DNA from: an uncultured Anaeroplasmataceae bacterium
Lineage (GTDB): Bacteria; Bacillota_I; Bacilli_A; Acholeplasmatales; Anaeroplasmataceae
Assembly: GCA_947589245.1 (NCBI GenBank)
Contig: CANQBD010000004.1
Span: 1-64,000, forward strand
DNA: 64,000 nt
Direction of reading: 5' to 3'
Below the pieces are notes generated by a model. That model was not told the origin of the DNA. It ran no database searches and saw nothing but the letters and a program-made list of their open reading frames with translations. Of this stretch, positions 56,841-64,000 are shown in pieces. The number at the start of each line of letters is the position of its first letter. The first letter of the stretch is position 1. The translations under genes and the position numbers were made by a program.

Positions 56841-56967
56841 GTGTCTTAAGGGACAGTATCTATCTAAAAATCCCTATATAGATAGAAACTTTTTTCATAA
56901 GCAAACTATAACTCTCCCAATTTGAGTAAAGGGCAGCCTAACTTTAGGTTGCCCTTTATTCGTTTTT
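56841..56967 (+). ncRNA. candidate small RNA with pseudoknot and own terminator
   Basis: A TATAAT (56831-56836) with no clear -35 precedes a stretch without reading frame. It contains two interlocking pairings: AGGGA (56849-56853) with TCCCT (56871-56875), and CTATCTA (56860-56866) with TAGATAG (56879-56885). This is the order of an H-type pseudoknot. A strong terminator hairpin follows (AAAGGGCA.CCTA / TAGG.TGCCCTTT, 56928-56956, then TTCGTTTTTT). A second TATAAT (56972-56977) with TTGCCC 18 bp upstream, inside the hairpin, can serve the response-regulator gene. Confidence 0.45.
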
Positions 56968-56999
56968 TGTTATATAATATTGTCTAAAGGGGTGATATT

Positions 57000-57665
57000 T
57001 TGTATAAAATTGCAGTTGTTGAAGATGAAAAGAATTTAGCAAGCCTTGTTGCTAAATATCTTGAAAATGAGGGCTATAACGTTGTGTGTTATGCAAACGG
57101 TGAAGAGGCTCAAAAGCATCTTGATGATGACATTGAGCTTTGGATTTTAGACATTATGCTTCCTGGAATCATCAGTGGTTATGATTTAATTAAAGAAATT
57201 CATCTCCACAATATCAATACCCCTGTTATTTTCACTTCGGCACGTGATCAAACAATTGATCGAGTAATGGGACTAGAGCTTGGTAGTGATGATTACATTT
57301 CTAAGCCGTATTCAATTAGGGAATTAGTATTACGTGTTAAAAATCTTTTAAATAGAACCTATGGAAACAATACTTCTACTAAAGAATATATAATAGGTGA
57401 TTATTTAATTGATAAAGATAAAAGGAGCGTTTATTTTAAAAAAGAGTTGATTCAATTAACCTCTAAAGAATATAATTTGTTTTTATATCTAGCTGAAAAT
57501 CCTGGTAAGGCATTTTCGCGAGAACAAATTTTAAATGCTGTTTGGGGTTCTGATTATTTTGGTAGTGATCGAGTGGTTGATGATTTGTTAAGAAGATTAC
57601 GCCAAAAGCTACCTAATTTATTTATTGAAACAATTTATGGTTATGGGTATAGGTTATTAGTATGA
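57000..57665 (+). CDS. OmpR-family response regulator
   Basis: The 221-residue protein starts with TTG after AAAGGGGTGATAT. The receiver domain has the acidic pair VVEDE, the phosphoacceptor Asp in WILDIMLPG (about 51), the switch Thr/Ser (VIFTSARD) and Lys (YISKPYS). The winged-helix DNA-binding domain ends in FIETIYGYGYRLLV. It overlaps the sensor-kinase gene by 4 bp. Target genes are unknown; cardiolipin synthase downstream is a candidate. Confidence 0.94.
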   Translation: MYKIAVVEDEKNLASLVAKYLENEGYNVVCYANGEEAQKHLDDDIELWILDIMLPGIISGYDLIKEIHLHNINTPVIFTSARDQTIDRVMGLELGSDDYISKPYSIRELVLRVKNLLNRTYGNNTSTKEYIIGDYLIDKDKRSVYFKKELIQLTSKEYNLFLYLAENPGKAFSREQILNAVWGSDYFGSDRVVDDLLRRLRQKLPNLFIETIYGYGYRLLV

Positions 57666-58951
57666 GGAAGATTTCAATATCAAGTCAGATAATTATTTTA
57701 TTCGTTTTAATTATGCTAGTAGCTTCTTCGGTTTTTTCCTCCCTTGTAATACTTGGGGTTAGAAGAACAGCGGAAAAAGAAATATATGCTCGCCTTTATA
57801 ATTATTGTTTAATAGCTGAATCTTTCGATTCGGATCATGATTCAACAAATTTTCGTGATATAACTATTTATTTTATAAAAGTTAGTGAAGACACTCTTCT
57901 AAAAAGTGCTAATATTGAAACGATTATTAGTGAAAGTGATTATAATAATATTATCTCAGAACTAAATAAAAGTGAAGAACAGGCGATTTTTTCTAAAAAA
58001 ACCAAGAACTTTGAAGGACAAACCATATATTTTGTCATGCGGAGCACTAACTATGGTCAAGCCTTTACTTTAGTTATGGCCAATGACAGTTATGTGCACA
58101 ATCTAGTAAGAAATCTATCACTTCAGTTAATTGCTATCTTTTTGGTTATTATCTTTTTGGCTGTCTTAGTAATCATTATTTGGAGTCGATTTTTTATTAA
58201 AAGAATTAACACACTTAAGGATCATATTAGGCATTTACCTCAAGGGGGCTATGATTTAACCCTTGTTGATGATGGCTTAGATGAAATAGGCGATTTATCT
58301 AGAGCGGTTGAGGAAATGCGTATAGAAATCCAGCATAATGAAAAAATAAAACAGGAGATGCTTCAAAATATTAGTCATGATTTTAAGACACCAATTGCGG
58401 TTATAAAATCTTATGCTGAAGCTCAACAAGATGGCATGGCTGGGGAAGATAGTAGTAAAATAATTATTAATCAAGCTGAAATTTTAAAAAATAAAGTCAA
58501 TCGGTTATTACAATATAATTCTTTAGAATATTTGGCTAAAGACCATGAATTTGAAGATGTAAACATGAAAAATGTTGTTTTAGATGTCATTGATAATTAT
58601 CGTTTTCAAATAAACGTTAATATTGAATTAGATTTGACTGAAGATATTTATTTTAAAGGCTATTATGAAAATTATTGTACAGTTGTTGATAATATTATTG
58701 ATAATGCTCGAAGATACGCCAAGAGTAAAATTAAAATCATTTTAAAAAAGGATCGGTTAAGAATCTATAATGATGGTGAGGCAATTAATGAGGAATTTAT
58801 CAAAAATGGTTTTAAGCCTTACGAAAAAGGCAGCAAAGGTGAATTTGGATTAGGAATGTCCATTGTGCAAAAGATTGTTGATTTTTTTGGTATGACTTTA
58901 ATTGTTAAAAATGAACCGGTTGGTGTGTCAATAATTATAACTAAAATGTAG
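57662..58951 (+). CDS. membrane sensor histidine kinase
   Basis: The 429 residues have a first membrane helix (about 10-32), an extracytoplasmic sensor part of about 110 residues, a second helix (about 155-180), a HAMP linker, the H-box LQNISHDFKTPIAVIKSYAE (His about 238), and an ATPase domain with N-box VVDNIIDNARRYA and G-box KGEFGLGMSIV. It pairs with the response regulator encoded just before. The signal is not recognisable; an envelope stress role is possible because a phospholipid synthase gene follows 20 bp later. Confidence 0.93.
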   Translation: MRKISISSQIIILFVLIMLVASSVFSSLVILGVRRTAEKEIYARLYNYCLIAESFDSDHDSTNFRDITIYFIKVSEDTLLKSANIETIISESDYNNIISELNKSEEQAIFSKKTKNFEGQTIYFVMRSTNYGQAFTLVMANDSYVHNLVRNLSLQLIAIFLVIIFLAVLVIIIWSRFFIKRINTLKDHIRHLPQGGYDLTLVDDGLDEIGDLSRAVEEMRIEIQHNEKIKQEMLQNISHDFKTPIAVIKSYAEAQQDGMAGEDSSKIIINQAEILKNKVNRLLQYNSLEYLAKDHEFEDVNMKNVVLDVIDNYRFQINVNIELDLTEDIYFKGYYENYCTVVDNIIDNARRYAKSKIKIILKKDRLRIYNDGEAINEEFIKNGFKPYEKGSKGEFGLGMSIVQKIVDFFGMTLIVKNEPVGVSIIITKM

Positions 58952-58971
58952 GATTAAGGGTTGGTGATCAA

Positions 58972-60516
58972 ATGACACAAAATGAAAGAAGAGGCTTACC
59001 GCTTTGGAAAAGAATAATATTTTTAATTTTAACGTTGATTATATTTGCTATCCAAATAAGCTTATTCACTTTATTATTTCAAATTAATTTTTCTAATCGC
59101 TTAAATATCTATATCTATTTATTAATTGAGCTTGGAGCTTTTTTGGTGGTTTTACATATCATTCATAAACCAATTTTAGCTAGCTATAAGCTTACATGGT
59201 CAATTTTAATTTTGGTGTTGCCATTACCATTTCTTTTGTTATATTTTTTAAATTCAAGAAGTAGAAAGCTACCAAAGCGTAAACAGCATAAGTTGAATGA
59301 AGCTCTAGAACTTTATACTGTGGATAATAAGATGATAACTAAATTACAAGAAATTGATCCTATGGCAGCCAAAACAGCAAGAATTATTCATAGTAATACA
59401 AACTATCCCCTTTACAATAATACAAAATTTACTTTCTTAAATGATGGCGAAGTAAAGTTTCTCGATTTTATTGAAGAGCTTAAGAGGGCTCAAAAATATA
59501 TTTTTATTGAAACATTTATCATTGGCGAAGGCTTCTTGTTAAATGAGCTATTACAGGTTCTAAAAGCTAAAGGCGAAGCTGGTGTTGAAATTAAAATTAT
59601 CTATGATGATTTAGGATCTAAAGCAACAATAAAATCAAAAACAATTAAAGACATAACCAAAATTCCTAATTGTAAAATAGTAAATTATAATCCTTTAGGC
59701 TTGAACATAAACCCCGCATTTAATTATCGTGATCACCGCAAGATTACGATAATTGATGGTAAAATTGCTTATTGTGGTGGTGATAATTTAGCTGATGAAT
59801 ATATTCATAAAAAAACGCGTTTTGGTTTTTGGCGGGATAATTGTGGCAAATATGAGGGCGATGCCGTAAACAGTTTTATTGGAATGTTTATTGAAACATG
59901 GTATATGTCAACAAAGGAAATACTCCAATTAGGAGATTATCTAGCCACTTTAGAAACAGAAGAACAATCAAGCTATATAATGCCTTTTGGTGATGGACCT
60001 TCCGATAAAAGTGATTGTGCATATGATGTATTTAGATCTTTAATTTCCAATGCAGGCAAAACCTTATATATCTCAACACCTTATCTTGTTATTGATGATG
60101 CAATGATTGAAGGCATTGTTTTAGCTTGTAAAAGTGGTGTAGATGTAAGAATATTAATGCCAGGCATACCAGATAAAAAAACAGCCTTTTATTTAGCTAG
60201 ATTTCATTATCGTGAAATCTTAAAGGCTGGTGGTAAAATATATGAATTTACAAGAGGCTTTAACCATGCTAAAAACATTATGGTAGATGGAAAATATGCT
60301 TTTATTGGCACAATCAACATGGACTATCGTAGTTTATTTCTTCACTACGAATGTGGTGCTTTAGTTTTTTTAGATGATGAAATAAAGAAAATGCAAGAAG
60401 ATTTCTTAAAAGCTTGTCAAGAAAGCAAGCAAATTACTTATGAATATTGGCATAAACGACCATTTTATCAAAAACTAGTGGCATATATAATTTATTTATT
60501 TGCCCCAATGTTTTAG
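58972..60516 (+). CDS. cls: cardiolipin synthase
   Basis: The 514-residue phospholipase-D-superfamily enzyme has two N-terminal membrane helices plus one near residue 80, and two HKD motifs, DHRKITIIDG (about 255) and NHAKNIMVDG (about 431). It condenses two phosphatidylglycerols into cardiolipin at the membrane. It is 20 bp after the sensor-kinase gene and likely in the same transcript. Confidence 0.93.
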   Translation: MTQNERRGLPLWKRIIFLILTLIIFAIQISLFTLLFQINFSNRLNIYIYLLIELGAFLVVLHIIHKPILASYKLTWSILILVLPLPFLLLYFLNSRSRKLPKRKQHKLNEALELYTVDNKMITKLQEIDPMAAKTARIIHSNTNYPLYNNTKFTFLNDGEVKFLDFIEELKRAQKYIFIETFIIGEGFLLNELLQVLKAKGEAGVEIKIIYDDLGSKATIKSKTIKDITKIPNCKIVNYNPLGLNINPAFNYRDHRKITIIDGKIAYCGGDNLADEYIHKKTRFGFWRDNCGKYEGDAVNSFIGMFIETWYMSTKEILQLGDYLATLETEEQSSYIMPFGDGPSDKSDCAYDVFRSLISNAGKTLYISTPYLVIDDAMIEGIVLACKSGVDVRILMPGIPDKKTAFYLARFHYREILKAGGKIYEFTRGFNHAKNIMVDGKYAFIGTINMDYRSLFLHYECGALVFLDDEIKKMQEDFLKACQESKQITYEYWHKRPFYQKLVAYIIYLFAPMF

Positions 60517-60570
60517 TTTATAAATATATATCATTATCTAACAATCTAGTCAATTAAACTTATCAAAACA

Positions 60571-60608
60571 AAAAAGGGATTAATCCTCGCGGATTAAATC
60601 CCTTTTAT
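60571..60608. terminator. bidirectional terminator between cls and the pectinesterase gene
   Basis: AAAAGGGATTAATCC-TCGC-GGATTAAATCCCTTTT forms a nearly perfect stem with A- and T-tracts at both ends. Confidence 0.85.
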
Positions 60609-60629
60609 TTTAGCTTAAAATTATCAAAT

Positions 60630-63600
60630 TTAAGCAACAGGCTTTAAATTAATAGCAAATATATTAATGCCGCCTGTGAAATTTTCAAGAGTATATGATT
60701 TACCACAAGTTAATTCAAATGTAAATGAAACAGCATTATTTTCTGTAATTGTACATGTTTGAAGTTCTTGTGTGCCATCTAAAACTTTAAAACCTCTTGT
60801 AAAATCGTCTGATGTTGCAGTAGCGCACCAAACAGTAACTTCAACGGTACCTGTATATTGTGATAAGTTGATAGTTAATTTACGACCAGCACCATTTAAT
60901 TTTAATCTACCAGTAGTAGTTAAATCGTTGCCATCAACATCTTTTACTTTTTTGCCACTTGCAGCGTCCATGGTAAATGCTTTGCCAGAAGTACCATTTA
61001 AAACAACAATACCTTTGTTATCCCAATCATAATCTTCTGTTATACTACCAGCAGTAATTGTGTCAACTGAGAAAGTAAGTTTAGGAGCAGCATTAGGCTC
61101 AGGATCAGTAGTAGAATCTTTTACAGCCACCATTTCAAAGGCATAGAAGTTAAATGTATTGTCTACATCAACATTATAAATCTTTCCACATTCTAAGTCA
61201 GCTTCTATAGTAAATACAGTTGATTTATCAGCAATAGTTTTAGAAGCAAGTGTCTCACTGGTTGGAGAAACTATAGAAATAGTACGTGTTGTATCACCAG
61301 AACCTACAAAGAAAATAGTTAATTTTACTTTTCCTTCATAGCCTGTTAGATCAATCTTTAATGTATTGGCTTTATTTTCTTGTCTAATTCGACCAGCTGT
61401 TTTTAAAGAACGATTACCAATTGTTAAACTCTTACCACTTGCTGCTTCATAATTCCAACCTTTTCCATCGTTACGAGCAGTGAATTGAATAATGCCATTT
61501 GCAGCAGGATAAACTTGGCCACCCTTATCTGCTAAATCTAAGTCAGACAAATCATCTGCTGTGATTTCAAATTCTGGAGTATTAACTGAATTTGCCCACT
61601 TAATATAGACATCAGTAGTTTCTGCGGTTAATTTAGCATTGGTATCAAATGCAGTTGTTAAAGTAGAATCAGTATAGAAGCCATCAAATGTTTTTCCTGC
61701 AGGGATTCTTTCTTCTTTAATTGCTAAATCAATTGCAGTCTTTAGTTGTGTCTCAGTTACATATGAACCAACGTATGAAACATATGATAATGTTGTGCTA
61801 TCAAATTCTGAACCATCTGGATTCTTTAATACAATACTAGCATTTGGTAAGATACCTCTATATTCTTCCCTGCCTTCTCCAATTTGCGCAGAAGTAAGAG
61901 TTGCACCAGCCCAAGCAGAAGTATAAGTAGTTGTACCATTATATGGGCCAAATACCTCAAGTAAGCTATCGTATAATTCAGCTTGTGCAGCAGTTGCATA
62001 AGTTACAGTGTTCTTATAAGTATCACCTTCAAAATCAGCAGGAACTAAAGCACCAGCACCCTCATTGTTATATTCAAATAATTGAGAAGCTACTGGGTCA
62101 GCATTCATCTTGGTATAACGATCATTTAATTTACTTTCAGTATTACCATAAGCCTCTTTAGAAATATGAGCGCCTAAATTAGAATTCATAACCATAACAG
62201 TCATGCCAGATTCCCAACCACGAGCGATTGATACAGAACCATCCATAACATTTTCATCAGCAACAAAATCACAATTATTGAAAATATAACCATATTTGAT
62301 ATTATTGCTGCCAACAACATTACCCTTAGTAGCTACGACATAACCACCATTAGTTACATCTTTTCCAGCGCCAATAGAACGGATTGTTGAGTTATCAAAG
62401 TAAGCTGTTGCATCATCACCGAAAATGTAATCGGTACGACCTTCAATATCACAGTGTACATAATATTGACGACCTTTTCTAGCATACAATGTATCATGAT
62501 ATGAAGAGAATACACAGTCTAAGAATACGGCTTGATCTGCTTCAACTAATGCAGCTACAGCTTGAGTATCAGAGGTCATAGTTAATGATTTATTATATAA
62601 TTCATTAGTATTATAATAATTCATAAATTTTACGTTATAGGCAAAAAATCCAACTGCATCAGCTCTAACAGAGACAGTAGCAGAACCATCTGTTGAATAA
62701 GCAACAGATTCACTAGGATCAACAAGACCATTTAAGGCATCAAACACAATAGTTGCAGGAGTTGCGCCTGGAGTAGGATCTGAAGCTGTCGGATCCATAG
62801 TAACAATTGTCAAATTAGGAACGTTGAATTCAACCTTTTCCCAATATTCTACTCCACTAACTAAGTAAATTATGAATTGAGTGTAGTCAGTATATTCTAA
62901 CAAGTTGAAAATTTGCATTGCTTGATTAATTGTGTTTACTACAACTGGTTCACTACTAAATCCATGCTCAACTGCAAATGTAGCGCTTGGATCAACTAAA
63001 GCGGAAGCATAATCACCAATTTCAGTATCGATAGTTATAACTTCAATATCATAATTAGCTGTTAATTCTGTATCTCTTGAATAAGTGATTGCTACACTTT
63101 GATTACCAGGAGTATTTAAATTTAATTCACTAGAATTAATTGAATATTCACTCTCAGCTAATAAGAATTCAATATAATCATCACTTTCAGGCAATTTACA
63201 TTTTGCCTTAACTACTAAATTATCAGCTTTAAATTGACTGCCAGTTAAATATATAACTTGAACATGTTGAGTAACACGGTTACTTGACAATGTATAATCA
63301 TATAATACTAGTTCTTCTGGCTCACAAACATTAACTGTATATGTTTGAGTGTATGTCTTATCTGCACTAACATTATATTTGACAGTTACAGTTTTCTTGC
63401 CGGCTGTAGTGAAGTCATCGTTGGTGATTGTTAATTTATCAACATCGATAGGATCTTCTCTACCATTATCATAAGTTAAATAGGCATTTAATCCCTCAGC
63501 ACTAAATTCTCTACCTAACAAGAAGTTAGTAGTTACACCAGAAAGATTAAGTCTAATTCCGGTTGTAGGACCTTGAGGTAATTTTTCTGTGATAGAAATA

Positions 63601-64000
63601 GCTGTGAAACGTACAGAACTAGCACTACCGATAGTATATTCGCCAGCAGGTAAATTAGCAACAACTTGGGCATCACATTTTACACTGTTAGCTACTTCAA
63701 CTGTGTGGACAACTTCGCCAGCAGCATTTTTTACAGTAACAGTAGTATTGCTACCTGCACCTTTAGCAATGAAAGTAATTGTATTACCAGTGCCTTCACC
63801 TCTAAGAGTTACTTTAATATTCTTTTTTTGGTTATTTAAACAATCATCACCACTTGAAACATCAAAATAAACACCGGCTTCAACAGTAAATCTACCAAAG
63901 GTTGTATCTTCAGTAGTTTTTACCTTATCGCCCAATAATTCTCTTGGTGCTTTTAAATCAAACACTGTTGTTACAGTATCATATGCTTGATCCCATTTAG
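60630..64000 (-). CDS. large secreted pectin methylesterase (CE8), 5' end outside the window
   Basis: The frame stays open from the track's GTG (63965) to the window edge (KWDQAYDTV is still coding), so the N-terminus is missing. The visible 1120 or so residues have an N-terminal beta module, two Ig-like domains (about 130-320), the CE8 beta-helix (about 330-690) with DTQAVAALV, YHDTLYA (about 490), GRTDYIFGDDATAYF (about 511) and IARGWESG (about 581), all key pectinesterase motifs with both catalytic Asp residues and the Arg. One InlB-like repeat (AGKTFDGFYTDS) and two tandem beta-sandwich modules (SGKSLTIGN, SGKAFTMDA) follow. It demethylates pectin so that the PL1 lyase at 45156 can act. 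Confidence 0.88.
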   Translation of the reverse strand, partial: KWDQAYDTVTTVFDLKAPRELLGDKVKTTEDTTFGRFTVEAGVYFDVSSGDDCLNNQKKNIKVTLRGEGTGNTITFIAKGAGSNTTVTVKNAAGEVVHTVEVANSVKCDAQVVANLPAGEYTIGSASSVRFTAISITEKLPQGPTTGIRLNLSGVTTNFLLGREFSAEGLNAYLTYDNGREDPIDVDKLTITNDDFTTAGKKTVTVKYNVSADKTYTQTYTVNVCEPEELVLYDYTLSSNRVTQHVQVIYLTGSQFKADNLVVKAKCKLPESDDYIEFLLAESEYSINSSELNLNTPGNQSVAITYSRDTELTANYDIEVITIDTEIGDYASALVDPSATFAVEHGFSSEPVVVNTINQAMQIFNLLEYTDYTQFIIYLVSGVEYWEKVEFNVPNLTIVTMDPTASDPTPGATPATIVFDALNGLVDPSESVAYSTDGSATVSVRADAVGFFAYNVKFMNYYNTNELYNKSLTMTSDTQAVAALVEADQAVFLDCVFSSYHDTLYARKGRQYYVHCDIEGRTDYIFGDDATAYFDNSTIRSIGAGKDVTNGGYVVATKGNVVGSNNIKYGYIFNNCDFVADENVMDGSVSIARGWESGMTVMVMNSNLGAHISKEAYGNTESKLNDRYTKMNADPVASQLFEYNNEGAGALVPADFEGDTYKNTVTYATAAQAELYDSLLEVFGPYNGTTTYTSAWAGATLTSAQIGEGREEYRGILPNASIVLKNPDGSEFDSTTLSYVSYVGSYVTETQLKTAIDLAIKEERIPAGKTFDGFYTDSTLTTAFDTNAKLTAETTDVYIKWANSVNTPEFEITADDLSDLDLADKGGQVYPAANGIIQFTARNDGKGWNYEAASGKSLTIGNRSLKTAGRIRQENKANTLKIDLTGYEGKVKLTIFFVGSGDTTRTISIVSPTSETLASKTIADKSTVFTIEADLECGKIYNVDVDNTFNFYAFEMVAVKDSTTDPEPNAAPKLTFSVDTITAGSITEDYDWDNKGIVVLNGTSGKAFTMDAASGKKVKDVDGNDLTTTGRLKLNGAGRKLTINLSQYTGTVEVTVWCATATSDDFTRGFKVLDGTQELQTCTITENNAVSFTFELTCGKSYTLENFTGGINIFAINLKPVA

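Noticed and set aside
56841-56967. preQ1 or another named riboswitch
   Set aside because: A pseudoknot is possible, but the sequence does not match a consensus I know and the downstream genes are not of a matching pathway.

Overview
The window is a low-GC (roughly 30 %) bacterial chromosome segment that contains the replication origin. Gene order around the origin (jag, yidC, rnpA, rpmH | dnaA, dnaN, yaaA, recF, gyrB, gyrA, then dnaX, ybaB, recR, bofA) is that of Bacilli/Firmicutes. The standard code is used: TGA ends several genes and TGG encodes Trp, so this is not a code-4 mollicute. CwlJ-like, GerQ and BofA genes point to a spore-forming ancestry. The many lipoproteins, starch and pectin enzymes and CUT1 sugar transporters suggest an uncultured, probably gut-associated member of the Bacilli near the Erysipelotrichales/Mollicutes; that placement is inference.

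Left arm (1-36 kb, mostly minus strand, running away from oriC). Positions 1-1.9 kb look like a decayed, probably transferred patch: gene remnants, an orphan small protein and an FNT-type channel. A tRNA-Gln follows. Positions 2.1-18 kb form a starch/maltodextrin locus read from right to left: LacI regulator (divergent), malQ, a HAD phosphatase, malE-malF-malG, a lipoprotein alpha-amylase, an unusual 846-residue MalK with a coiled coil, two unknown lipoproteins, a lipoprotein pullulanase and a small lipoprotein that may bind starch.

Positions 19-31 kb hold the most interesting block: a UgpC-A-E-B-like ABC transporter followed by a staphylococcal-nuclease lipoprotein, an OB-fold lipoprotein, a lipoprotein that fuses an endonuclease-I domain to a ComEC-type metallo-beta-lactamase domain, and a cytoplasmic NrnA oligoribonuclease/pAp phosphatase. 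I read it as a surface nucleic-acid scavenging system. Terminator and promoter signals split it into two transcription units. Then come asnS with a T-box leader and the divergent cwlJ-gerQ pair.

oriC lies around 36.4-36.6 kb, with a second DnaA-box cluster between dnaA and dnaN. The right arm (36-64 kb) is mostly plus strand: replication genes, a nuclease-helicase fusion, two enzymes of unclear role, dnaX-ybaB-recR-bofA, a DUF1934 gene, rpoE (delta subunit), a possible small RNA, a two-component system and cardiolipin synthase. Two large pectinolytic surface proteins, a PL1 pectate lyase with InlB-type repeats and a CE8 pectin methylesterase cut by the window edge, run head-on to this direction.

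Taken together, the surface lipoproteins cut starch, pectin and probably nucleic acids outside the cell. Two ABC importers take up the products, and MalQ and NrnA process them inside.
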